Shown one piece after another: positions 1-6,492 of a stretch of DNA of 18,315 nucleotides. The stretch covers positions 1-18,315 of the forward strand of contig JAEXCG010000127.1 in NCBI GenBank assembly GCA_023402355.1, written 5' to 3'. The stretch is from Bacillota bacterium. Its GTDB lineage: Bacteria; Bacillota; Clostridia; Christensenellales; Aristaeellaceae. Position 1 is the first letter of the stretch; every line of letters begins with the position of its first letter. The notes beneath the pieces were generated by a model. That model was not told the DNA's origin. It searched no databases and saw only the letters and a list, made by a program, of their open reading frames with translations. A program made the translations under genes and the position numbers.

Positions 1-1233
1 GGCTTGCGGGGCCGCCTGCGTCTGCGCGGCAGGCGGCGCCTGCGGGGCGCTCTGGGCGGGCGGCGCGGCGGCGAAGGCGCCGGAGGCGAGCTTCTTTTCG
101 AGCAGGTCCACGCGCTCCACGAGCGCGGAAAGCGTGAGGGCGTCCTCGGGCTCGCAGGCCCGCACGACCGCGACCTCCAGGGCAATTCGCGGCTGCGAGG
201 CCCACTTCATGTCCGTCTCGCAGGCGAGGAACACGTCCAGCATGCGCAGCAGGCGCGTGCGGGAGCAGTCCTTCACCTGCGCGCGGTACTGCGCGGCATC
301 CTCCGAGGTGATGTCCAGCAGCTCGCAGAGGCCGTCGCCGCAGGTCTGCGCGAGCATCAGGGCGCGCAGGTGGCCGCTGAGGTCGCGCGCGAACACCTGC
401 GGCTCGCGGCCGCGCTGCATGAGCTCGTCCACCATGGTAAGGCACGCGGCCGCGTCGCCGGAGAGCAGCGCGCCGGAGAAGCGGAACAGGAAGCCGCGGT
501 CGCTCGCGCCGAGCACCTGCAGCACCACGTCCTCTTCGAGCGTGCCGTCCGCGTAGGAGAGGCACATGTCCAGGATGGAGAGCGCGTCGCGCATGCCGCC
601 CTCGGCCGCGCGGGCGATGCGCTCCAGCGCGGCGGGCGAGGCCGTGGCCCCCGCGCCCTCGGCGGCCTGGGCGAGGCGGCCGATGATCTGCTTTACCGGG
701 ATGCGCGAGAAGTCGAAGCGCTGGCAGCGGGAGAGGATGGTCGCGGGCAGCTTTTGCGGCTCGGTGGTCGCGAGGATGAAGACGACGTGGGCGGGCGGCT
801 CTTCGAGCGTCTTGAGCAGCGCGTTGAAGGCGCCTGCGGAGAGCATGTGCACCTCGTCGATGATGTACACGCGGTATTTGCCGCTCTGCGGGGGGTACTT
901 GACCTTTTCGCGCAGGTCGCGGATCTCGTCCACGCCGTTGTTGGAGGCCGCGTCGATTTCCACGATGTCCAGGTTGTTGTCCGCGAGGAGCGCCCGGCAG
1001 GTGTCGCACCGGCCGCAGGGCTCGCCGCGGTCGGGGTGTTCGCAGTTGACGGCGCGGGCGAGCACCTTCGCGGCCGAGGTCTTGCCCGTGCCGCGGCTGC
1101 CGCAAAAGAGGTACGCGTGGGCGATGCGGCCGGACTGCACCTGGTTGCGCAGCGTCGCAATGACGCTCTCCTGACCGACAAAGTCGTCGAAATGCGCGGG
1201 CCGCCACTGGCGGTAAAGCGCCTGATAGGACAT
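1..1233 (-). CDS. dnaX: DNA polymerase III subunit gamma/tau (5' part, cut by window edge)
   Basis: This is the clamp-loader ATPase of the replisome, which with delta and delta' opens and loads the beta clamp. I translated the minus strand from the ATG at 1233-1231: it begins MSYQALYRQWRPAHFDDFVG, the typical DnaX start, and stays open for 411 codons to the edge. Visible motifs are Walker A GSRGTGKT at residues 45-52, the zinc-binding cysteines C64, C73, C76 and C79, Walker B with D126-E127 (IIDEVHM), the sensor I region ATTEP near 155-159, and SRC at 168-170. Domain III follows to about residue 380. The last visible residues (about 385-411) are Ala/Pro/Gln-rich, the usual start of the linker to the tau C-terminus. 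A ribosome site AAAGGAAT lies 8 bases upstream of the start. The C-terminus is outside the window. The identification is secure. Confidence 0.97.
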   Translation of the reverse strand, partial: MSYQALYRQWRPAHFDDFVGQESVIATLRNQVQSGRIAHAYLFCGSRGTGKTSAAKVLARAVNCEHPDRGEPCGRCDTCRALLADNNLDIVEIDAASNNGVDEIRDLREKVKYPPQSGKYRVYIIDEVHMLSAGAFNALLKTLEEPPAHVVFILATTEPQKLPATILSRCQRFDFSRIPVKQIIGRLAQAAEGAGATASPAALERIARAAEGGMRDALSILDMCLSYADGTLEEDVVLQVLGASDRGFLFRFSGALLSGDAAACLTMVDELMQRGREPQVFARDLSGHLRALMLAQTCGDGLCELLDITSEDAAQYRAQVKDCSRTRLLRMLDVFLACETDMKWASQPRIALEVAVVRACEPEDALTLSALVERVDLLEKKLASGAFAAAPPAQSAPQAPPAAQTQAAPQA

Positions 1234-1268
1234 ATGAACGATTCCTTTCGTCGAATGATCTTTCCTTT

Positions 1269-1297
1269 ATTATCCCCTTTCGGAAGGGTTTGCGCAA
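1269..1297 (-). promoter_or_regulatory. Probable dnaX promoter (TTGCGC-17-GATAAT)
   Basis: On the minus strand, TTGCGC (1297-1292) is followed after exactly 17 bases by GATAAT (1274-1269), about 36 bases upstream of the dnaX start. The spacer holds a dyad, CCCTT-TCGG-AAGGG on the plus strand (1275-1288). The -35 match is imperfect, so this is an inference from spacing and position. Confidence 0.5.
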
Positions 1298-1309
1298 GTG
1301 TTTTTTAGC

Positions 1310-1350
1310 CCCGCCGTTCCCAGCCCCGCGGGCGGCGCGGCTTCGGCGGG
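1310..1350. other. Stable GC-rich hairpin in the dnaX/efflux intergenic region
   Basis: The plus strand reads CCCGCCG (1310-1316) and CGGCGGG (1344-1350), a perfect 7-bp outer stem. Inside it AGCC-c-CGC (1322-1329) can pair with GCG-c-GGCT (1335-1342). There is no T-run on the 3' side in either orientation (the six T's at 1301-1306 lie 5' on the plus strand), so it is not a standard terminator. It lacks the conserved SRP RNA tetraloop region, although that RNA gene often sits by dnaX in Bacillota. Its function is unknown. Confidence 0.4.
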
Positions 1351-1445
1351 AAAACACGCACATATCCGAGGCGGCGGGCTCATAGGCTTGAAGCGTTCTA
1401 TGCGACATTTTGGGCGGGCAAAAGCATAAATGGTGAAATCTGCCC

Positions 1446-1474
1446 TTGAAACGATTAGCCGTCTAATGTATACT
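1446..1474 (+). promoter_or_regulatory. Promoter of the efflux operon with a dyad in the spacer
   Basis: TTGAAA (1446-1451) and TATACT (1469-1474) are separated by exactly 17 bases, an excellent sigma-A-type promoter. The gap contains a perfect dyad, ATTAG-CCGT-CTAAT (1454-1467), placed where a bound repressor would block RNA polymerase. The predicted transcript would start near 1481, about 42 bases before the adaptor start codon. Confidence 0.75.
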
Positions 1475-1522
1475 ACTTCTACTTCAAATTGTAACATCGA
1501 TCAGGATAGGAGAACGAATTTT

Positions 1523-3094
1523 ATGAAGCATTCGAAGAAGAAATGGGCGATCGTGATCGCCGTCGTGCTGGTGGCGGCCGTCCTTGCCTGCGTACTCATG
1601 CTGCAGGGGGGGAGCCGGCAGTTGACCGTGGCGTCCCTGAGCCTGGACAGCGCGCAGGCGTCGCGCGGGGACATCTCCGTGACCGTCCACGGCACGGGCT
1701 CTTTGGAGGCATCCGAAAAGCAGGACGTGTACCTGAAGACCGGAGGGCGCGTGGAGACGGTTTACGCGCAGGACGGCGACGAGGTGGAGGCGGGCGAGCT
1801 GCTCTTTACCCTTTCCAACGACGACCTGCACGACAAGCTGCGCTCGCTGACCGATGAGATGTACCAGCTCGACTTGGAGCTTTCGGCCTCCGGCGTCCGC
1901 GGCGCGGCGACGACCGTGCGCGCCCCGGTGGACGGGCGGGTGAAGCTGCTCAAAATCGAGGACGGCGACGACCTTTTGACCGTGCAGAACCAGTACGGCG
2001 CGCTGATGGTGCTTTCGACCGACGGACGCATGAACGTGACGGTGCCCGCGGGCGAATTGTACGTGGGCCAGAGCGTCAAGGTATACGTGGACAGCAAGGT
2101 GGAAAGCGGCTCCGTGCTGCGGGTGGAGGACGGCGAGGCGGTCGTCGCCATTCAGAACGACGCCTATACCATCGGGGAGACGGCGATCGTGCGCCTGGAA
2201 TCCGGGGCGGAGGTCGGCAGCGGCAGGCTGGAATTGAGCAAGCCGCTTCGCATCACGGGCGTTTCAGGCAAGATTCGCCGCGTGTCGGTCAAGGAAAACG
2301 ACGAGGTGGACGCAAACGAACAGCTCTTTACGCTGGAGGACGACGCCGTCTCGCTGGAGCTTGAAAAGAAGCTGCTGCAAAAGGAGCAGAAGCAGCGCGA
2401 TATCGACAGCGTGCGCAGGGACATCGAGGCGCTGGAGGTGCGCGCGCCCCTCTCCGGCGTGGTGGACGGCATCTCCGTCTACGAGGGCATGAGCGTGCAG
2501 GAGGGGGCCGTGGCGGCGACGGTACTGGGCAGCGACCGCATGAAGGTGCGCCTCACGGTCGACGAGCTGGACATCGCCTCCGTGCGCGCGGGTCAGAAGG
2601 CGGTCATCAAGCTGGACGCGCTGCCGGGCAAGTCCTACACCGCGAGCGTGGACCGCGTGCTGCCCCTGGGCACGCGCACGGGCGAAATCACCAAGTACGA
2701 CGTCATCCTCTACATGAACGGACAGGACGGCATGCTGCCCCAGATGAGCGCCTCGGGCGACATCGAGGTGGCCAGCGCGCAAAACGCGCTGCTCGTGCCG
2801 GTCGCGGCCCTTCAGACGGTGGGCACGGACCGCTACGTGATGCGCATGCCCACGGACGCGGACCTGGCGGGCGCGAGCATCACGCGCAGCACGTCGCGCA
2901 ACCCGTTTATGAAGCAAAACGACGCGGCGGTGCTGCAATCGGTCGCTCCGCAGCTCATGGTGAAGGTGGAGGTCGGCCTCGTGGCGGGCGAACAGGCGCA
3001 GATTCTTTCTGGCCTTTCGGACGGCGAGGAGGTCGTGCTCGCACGCAGCGGGAACAGCCTGATGGACACCATGATGTCGATGAGGAGCATGTAA
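1523..3094 (+). CDS. MacA/HlyD-type efflux adaptor (membrane-fusion protein), 523 aa
   Basis: This is the extracytoplasmic adaptor of a MacAB-type ABC exporter. The start is the ATG at 1523 because AGGAG (1508-1512) lies 10 bases upstream; the open frame extends further 5' but has no such site and would overlap the promoter. A Lys-rich N-terminus is followed by one membrane anchor (about residues 8-28). Two barrel-sandwich (lipoyl-like) modules can be seen. The first has halves near residues 58-95 (GGRVETVYAQDGDEVEAGE) and 131-150 (VRAPVDGRV). The second has halves near 243-270 (VSGKIRRVSVKENDEVDA) and 303-325 (VRAPLSGVVDG), separated by a Lys/Glu-rich helical hairpin. A beta-barrel and a membrane-proximal region follow. 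Most HlyD/MacA relatives have one such module, so the duplication is notable. It is the first gene of a three-gene operon. The substrate cannot be told from sequence. Confidence 0.88.
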   Translation: MKHSKKKWAIVIAVVLVAAVLACVLMLQGGSRQLTVASLSLDSAQASRGDISVTVHGTGSLEASEKQDVYLKTGGRVETVYAQDGDEVEAGELLFTLSNDDLHDKLRSLTDEMYQLDLELSASGVRGAATTVRAPVDGRVKLLKIEDGDDLLTVQNQYGALMVLSTDGRMNVTVPAGELYVGQSVKVYVDSKVESGSVLRVEDGEAVVAIQNDAYTIGETAIVRLESGAEVGSGRLELSKPLRITGVSGKIRRVSVKENDEVDANEQLFTLEDDAVSLELEKKLLQKEQKQRDIDSVRRDIEALEVRAPLSGVVDGISVYEGMSVQEGAVAATVLGSDRMKVRLTVDELDIASVRAGQKAVIKLDALPGKSYTASVDRVLPLGTRTGEITKYDVILYMNGQDGMLPQMSASGDIEVASAQNALLVPVAALQTVGTDRYVMRMPTDADLAGASITRSTSRNPFMKQNDAAVLQSVAPQLMVKVEVGLVAGEQAQILSGLSDGEEVVLARSGNSLMDTMMSMRSM

Positions 3095-3095
3095 G

Positions 3096-3809
3096 ATGAT
3101 CGAACTTTCGGACATTCAAAAGCGCTACGAACTGGGCGGCGAGGTGCTCATGGCGCTGGACCACGTGGACCTGACGGTGGGCGACCACGAGTACGTCGCG
3201 ATCATCGGGCCGTCCGGCTCCGGCAAGAGCACGCTCATGAACATCATCGGCTGCCTGGACACGGCGGATGGGGGCACGTACAAGCTGGACGGCCTGGACA
3301 TCACCCGCTATTCCCAGCGCCAGCTCGCTGCGATCCGCGGGCACAAGATCGGCTTCATCTTTCAGCAATTCAACCTTCTGCAAAAGCTCACCGCCTATGA
3401 GAACGTGGAGCTGCCGCTGATCTATCAGGGAATCGGCGCGGCGGAGCGCAGGCTGCGCGTGGGTGAGGCGCTGGAGCGCGTGGGCCTCGGCTCGCGCATG
3501 CACCACCGGCCCAACCAGCTTTCCGGCGGCCAGCAGCAGCGCGTCGCCGTGGCGCGCGCGGTCGTCACGCGTCCCTCGCTCATCCTCGCGGACGAGCCGA
3601 CGGGCAACCTCGACTCCAAGACGACGGTGGAGATCATGGACATGCTGGAGGAGCTGCACGCGCAGGGCAACGCCATCGTGCTCATTACGCACAACCCGGA
3701 GATCGCCGAGCGCGCCCCGCGCTGCGTGCACATCCGCGACGGCAGGCTCAGCGAGCTCGCCCCCAGCGCCGACCGGCGCAGGACCGTGGAAGGAGGCGCA
3801 GGCGCATGA
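3096..3809 (+). CDS. ABC transporter ATP-binding protein, MacB/LolD-type, 237 aa
   Basis: This cytoplasmic ATPase powers the exporter encoded with it. All nucleotide-binding motifs are intact: Walker A GPSGSGKST at residues 38-46, Q-loop Gln90 (FIFQQFNLL), signature LSGGQQQR at 142-149, Walker B LILADEP with D166-E167, the D-loop in TGNLD, and the H-loop His199 (ITHN). The sequence pattern is typical of the LolD/MacB/FtsE-like subfamily of mechanotransmission transporters, where the ATPase is a separate chain of about 220-240 residues. It starts 1 base after the adaptor stop, with a GAGGAG ribosome site (3081-3086) inside the end of the adaptor gene. Its own end overlaps the permease start by four bases (ATGA), so translation is coupled. 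Confidence 0.95.
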   Translation: MIELSDIQKRYELGGEVLMALDHVDLTVGDHEYVAIIGPSGSGKSTLMNIIGCLDTADGGTYKLDGLDITRYSQRQLAAIRGHKIGFIFQQFNLLQKLTAYENVELPLIYQGIGAAERRLRVGEALERVGLGSRMHHRPNQLSGGQQQRVAVARAVVTRPSLILADEPTGNLDSKTTVEIMDMLEELHAQGNAIVLITHNPEIAERAPRCVHIRDGRLSELAPSADRRRTVEGGAGA

Positions 3810-4978
3810 CCATTCTGCAATCGATCAAGATGGCCCTGTCCTCCATCCTCTCCAACAAGATGCGTTCGTTCCTCACGGTGCTGGGCGTCATCATCGGCGT
3901 CATCGCCGTCGTCGTGCTCTCCTCTTTGGGCGAGGGCGCGATGGACACGGTGACGGGCCAGATCGAGGATCTGGGCGCGAACCTCTTTCAGGTGCGCATC
4001 AAGACCGACCGCTACACGGGCATCGACGTGGACAATCTGGCCGCGCTGGTGGAGGACGAGACGATCAGCGCCGTGTCGCCGACGGTCAGCCAGAGCGTGA
4101 CCGCCAAGTCCTCGCTGGACAGCTACGACTGCACGCTGGAGGGCGTGGGCGCTTCCTACTACGACATCCGCGCGCTCAAGGTCGAAAAGGGCGTGGGCAT
4201 CACCCAGATGGACAACGATTTGCGCCTGCCGGTCTGCGTGGTGGGCGTCAAGGTCGCGGACAAGCTCTTCGGCACGCGCGACGTGATCGGCAACACCCTT
4301 TCCGTTCGCGGCTACGACTTTAAGATCGTGGGTCTTCTGGAAGAACAAGGCGCGAGCATGGTCGTCTCCGACGACGAGACGATTACCATTCCCTTTACGC
4401 TGGCCCAGCGCATCTTCGGCACCACCTCGATCACCAGCTTTTACGCCAGCGGCGCAAGCGAGGACGTGATGGACGCGGCCGAGCAGACGCTCAGGCGCTT
4501 CGTCTCCGCGCGCGTGAACGACCCGGACGACGACTACTCGATCACCAGCCAGTCCGCCATCCTGGACATGATGAACGAGGTGACCGGCACGCTGACGACG
4601 CTCATCACCGGCATCGCGGGCATCGCGCTGCTGGTCGGCGGCATCGGCATCATGAACATCATGCTCGTCTCCGTCACCGAACGCACGCGCGAGATCGGCA
4701 TCCGCAAGGCCATCGGCGCGCCGCGCAGCGCGATCCTGTTCCAGTTCCTGGTCGAGGCCGTCGTGCTCTCGGTCGCGGGCGGGCTGATCGGCCTGCTCGC
4801 CTCCATGGGGCTGCTGGCGATGCTCCGCGGGCCGATGGACATGCCGAATCTCGCCATGACCCCGGGCAGCGCGAGCCTCGCGCTCTCGTTCGCGGTGTTC
4901 ATCGGCATCGTGTTTGGCATCTACCCCGCGAACAAGGCCAGCAAGCTCAAGCCGATCGACGCGCTGCGGCACGAGTAA
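3806..4978 (+). CDS. ABC transporter permease, MacB/FtsX family, 390 aa
   Basis: This is the membrane subunit of the MacAB-type exporter. The layout is the family's usual one. The first transmembrane helix is at about residues 17-40 (FLTVLGVIIGVIAVVVLSSL). A large extracytoplasmic domain (about 45-255) follows, and then three C-terminal helices (about 265-290, 315-335 and 350-375). The conserved FtsX stretch VTERTREIGIRKAIGA lies between the second and third helices, and the tail ends in YPANKASKLKPIDALRHE, the usual end of MacB-like permeases. Unlike Gram-negative MacB, the ATPase is not fused. The ATG overlaps the stop of the ATPase gene. Such systems export antimicrobial peptides, macrolides or lipoproteins in known cases; nothing here decides between them. 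Confidence 0.95.
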   Translation: MTILQSIKMALSSILSNKMRSFLTVLGVIIGVIAVVVLSSLGEGAMDTVTGQIEDLGANLFQVRIKTDRYTGIDVDNLAALVEDETISAVSPTVSQSVTAKSSLDSYDCTLEGVGASYYDIRALKVEKGVGITQMDNDLRLPVCVVGVKVADKLFGTRDVIGNTLSVRGYDFKIVGLLEEQGASMVVSDDETITIPFTLAQRIFGTTSITSFYASGASEDVMDAAEQTLRRFVSARVNDPDDDYSITSQSAILDMMNEVTGTLTTLITGIAGIALLVGGIGIMNIMLVSVTERTREIGIRKAIGAPRSAILFQFLVEAVVLSVAGGLIGLLASMGLLAMLRGPMDMPNLAMTPGSASLALSFAVFIGIVFGIYPANKASKLKPIDALRHE

Positions 4979-4998
4979 AAGGTCAAATATATGAAAAG

Positions 4999-5030
4999 AA
5001 TCGCTGCCAGCCCATCGGCCGGCAGCGATT
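4999..5030. terminator. Bidirectional terminator between efflux operon and ArsR gene
   Basis: A perfect 10-bp stem, AATCGCTGCC (4999-5008) and GGCAGCGATT (5021-5030), encloses a 12-base loop. On the minus strand it is followed by a T-rich stretch (CTTTTCATATATTT), and on the plus strand by a weaker GCTTTAT. Its position between two convergent stop codons fits termination in both directions. Confidence 0.8.
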
Positions 5031-5050
5031 GCTTTATGGCGTGAACACCG

Positions 5051-5070
5051 TTTCCGGTTCAGACCGGAAA
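5051..5070. terminator. Second hairpin just after the ArsR stop codon
   Basis: TTTCCGGT (5051-5058) and ACCGGAAA (5063-5070) form a perfect 8-bp stem with a 4-base loop, starting 3 bases after the minus-strand stop of the ArsR gene. No T-run follows on either strand, so it may protect the 3' end or assist the hairpin at 4999-5030 rather than terminate alone. Confidence 0.5.
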
Positions 5071-5073
5071 AGA

Positions 5074-5400
5074 TCAGGTGTCCTGTTTTTCCTGCGCCCG
5101 CGCGCGGTTCGCCATGCAGCCGAGGATGGCGGCATAGGCGTCCAGCGTTTCGGCGCAGAGGCTGTACTCGGTATAGCGGCTCACACGGCGAACCTGGACG
5201 AGGCCGGCTTCGCTCAGCACGCGCATATGATGGGAGAGCGTCGGCTGGTTGATTTCCAACTGCTCCAAAAGACGGCAGGCGGACATGGTGCCGTTCTGCG
5301 CCAGCATGCACAGCACGCGCACGCGGTTGCGGTCGCCTAAGACACGGGCAAGGTCGGAGATCTTCTGCACGCATTCTTCCGCGTTGTGCTCGCATCCCAT
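5074..5400 (-). CDS. ArsR-family winged-helix repressor, 108 aa
   Basis: This is a small dimeric DNA-binding repressor. Residues about 12-90 form the ArsR winged helix: the N-terminal helices (DLARVLGDRNRVRVLCML), then the recognition helix INQPTLSHHMRVL, close to the family consensus, and the wing VRRVSRYTEYSL. The helix-3 metal site of ArsR/SmtB/CadC (CVC) is only half present: one Cys sits in MSACRLL and the first position is Ser. Other cysteines lie at the N-terminus (MGCEHNAEEC) and in the C-terminal half. A metal, metalloid or thiol/redox signal is therefore possible but unproven. The start is supported by AGGGGGG about 7 bases upstream. It is convergent with the efflux operon; whether it controls that operon is not shown by the sequence. 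Confidence 0.9.
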   Translation of the reverse strand: MGCEHNAEECVQKISDLARVLGDRNRVRVLCMLAQNGTMSACRLLEQLEINQPTLSHHMRVLSEAGLVQVRRVSRYTEYSLCAETLDAYAAILGCMANRARAQEKQDT

Positions 5401-5434
5401 GACGATTCCCCCCTTTTACAAGAACTACCTTCCT

Positions 5435-5463
5435 ATTTTACCGTGTGCAGAAGATGAAGTCAA
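5435..5463 (-). promoter_or_regulatory. Promoter of the ArsR gene (TTGACT-17-TAAAAT)
   Basis: On the minus strand, TTGACT (5463-5458) and TAAAAT (5440-5435) are 17 bases apart and lead into the ribosome site and start of the ArsR gene. The match to a sigma-A promoter is strong. I saw no clear long dyad typical of ArsR operators. Confidence 0.7.
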
Positions 5464-5645
5464 TGCGCCCAGCGGCTGCACGGCAAATTTTGTGCACACC
5501 TTCCGGCGCGCATGTCGGCGGGCAATTTGAACGGGCCGCGCACGCCCCGGCGCGTCGGATGTCCCCGCAGGCGGGCGCGTTTTAGGCAAAAGGGCGGTCA
5601 TGTCACTGTTTTTCTGCAAAATAATACCTATAGGCGTAAAAGTGG
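5464..5645. other. Intergenic core between two divergent promoters
   Basis: The gene-free stretch 5401-5709 contains the ArsR promoter at one end and the response-regulator promoter at the other. Between them is a GC-rich segment (about 5515-5585) with short self-complementary words, the palindrome TGTGCACA (5490-5497), and the word CCTATAGGCG (5627-5636) that recurs before the downstream hydrolase. A 79-codon minus-strand frame crosses both promoters and has no coding character. Confidence 0.5.
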
Positions 5646-5674
5646 TTGTACATCCCTTTTGCATGTGTTAAAAT
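5646..5674 (+). promoter_or_regulatory. Promoter of the orphan response regulator (extended -10)
   Basis: TTGTAC (5646-5651) and TAAAAT (5669-5674) are 17 bases apart, with TGT directly before the -10, which gives an extended -10 element. The repeated word CCTATAGGCG ends 9 bases upstream of the -35. Confidence 0.7.
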
Positions 5675-5709
5675 CAGGAAGAGAGCAACAAAAGGGAATG
5701 GTGTTGAGT

Positions 5710-6372
5710 ATGAAAAGAATCTTTCTTGCGTCCTGCCAGGAGGATATGGCCTCGCTGCCCGAGGCGCTGAAAGACCGTGATATGGAGGTTCGCGTCCTGA
5801 TGGACCCGGAACGCGCGCTCGCGGAGTGCCTGGAATACGCCCCGGATCTGGTGATCGTAGACGCCGTTCAGCCGGTCAACAGCGGCCTTTTTTTGTGCGC
5901 CCAGTTACGCGCGCACAAAAGGACGCTGCCGGTGCTTTTTATACAGCCCCATGGCAGGCAGGTGCGCATTACGGACGCGGTGACGATCGGCGCGAGCGAT
6001 TGCGTGCCGCGCGCGCTCGGCGTGCAGGGCGTCGCGGACAAGGCGGAGCAGCTCTTCCGTAGGGCGGAGGAGGCGCCCTCCCTGTGCGTGCAGGACGTGA
6101 CGCTAGACCCTCAGACGCGGGAGCTGCGCTGCACGGACGGCGCTGTGACGCTCACCCCCACGGAGGCGCGGCTGATGCGCGCGCTGATGGAGGGCAAAAA
6201 CCGCATTCAGACGCGCGAGGAGCTGATGGAGGCGATCTGGAAGGGCGAGACCTTCCGCAGCGGGGAGATGCTGACGGTGAACATCAATCACCTGCGGGCG
6301 AAGCTGCGCAGGCTGGGACGTTCGGACCTGATATTGACGCAGAAGCGCACGGGTTATATGGTGCACGACTGA
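5710..6372 (+). CDS. Orphan OmpR/PhoB-type response regulator with degenerate receiver, 220 aa
   Basis: This is a DNA-binding transcription regulator. Residues 1-120 have the length and pattern of a receiver domain and 125-218 form an OmpR-type winged helix (LTPTEARLMRALMEGKNRI, then VNINHLRAKLRRLG and the wing KRTGYMV). The phospho-acceptor Asp51 (LVIVDAVQP) is present. The acidic pair after strand 1 is replaced (Ser8-Cys9 by my alignment), the switch Thr/Ser is Gln79, and the invariant Lys is Arg101. That combination suggests a receiver that does not follow the normal phosphorylation cycle. No kinase gene is adjacent. The start is uncertain: in-frame ATG 5698, GTG 5701, TTG 5704 and ATG 5710 all lie after AAAGGGA (5691-5697); I chose 5710 because it leaves the domain complete. 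The glycoside hydrolase gene follows 120 bases later. Confidence 0.85.
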   Translation: MKRIFLASCQEDMASLPEALKDRDMEVRVLMDPERALAECLEYAPDLVIVDAVQPVNSGLFLCAQLRAHKRTLPVLFIQPHGRQVRITDAVTIGASDCVPRALGVQGVADKAEQLFRRAEEAPSLCVQDVTLDPQTRELRCTDGAVTLTPTEARLMRALMEGKNRIQTREELMEAIWKGETFRSGEMLTVNINHLRAKLRRLGRSDLILTQKRTGYMVHD

Positions 6373-6410
6373 GCGGTCCTATAGGCGCGTGGGGAATCCG
6401 CGCAGAGGGC

Positions 6411-6439
6411 TTGACAGCGGGCCGGCGGTAACGTATCAT
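6411..6439 (+). promoter_or_regulatory. Promoter of the GH3 hydrolase gene (TTGACA-17-TATCAT)
   Basis: A consensus -35 TTGACA (6411-6416) and a -10 TATCAT (6434-6439) are separated by 17 bases. The transcript would start near 6446, so the hydrolase has its own promoter rather than depending on the regulator gene upstream. CCTATAGGCG lies 23 bases upstream of the -35. Confidence 0.8.
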
Positions 6440-6451
6440 GGGGCCAGAAAA

Positions 6452-6467
6452 GCCGCCGTCAGGCGGC
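6452..6467 (+). other. Hairpin at the predicted 5' end of the GH3 mRNA
   Basis: GCCGCC (6452-6457) and GGCGGC (6462-6467) flank GTCA and form a 6-bp GC stem starting within about 6 bases of the predicted transcript start, upstream of the ribosome site AAAGGGA (6476-6482). It may stabilise the mRNA. No riboswitch class is recognised. Confidence 0.4.
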
Positions 6468-6492
6468 GGATATCGAAAGGGACGATGAACCC

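Noticed and set aside
4..1308. Long plus-strand open frames opposite dnaX
   Set aside because: They are Arg/Gly/Ala/His-rich antisense frames of a clearly real minus-strand dnaX; high GC leaves such frames open.
1301..1420. Possible SRP RNA (ffs) next to dnaX
   Set aside because: The conserved GGAAGGAAGC-type core of SRP RNA is absent on both strands.
3425..5395. 656-codon minus-strand open frame across the efflux genes and the ArsR gene
   Set aside because: It is low-complexity (Arg, Ala, His, Asp) and lies opposite the ATPase and permease, which have full motif sets.
5425..5664. 79-codon minus-strand frame in the ArsR/regulator gap
   Set aside because: It covers two well-formed promoters, has no ribosome site and no recognisable sequence.
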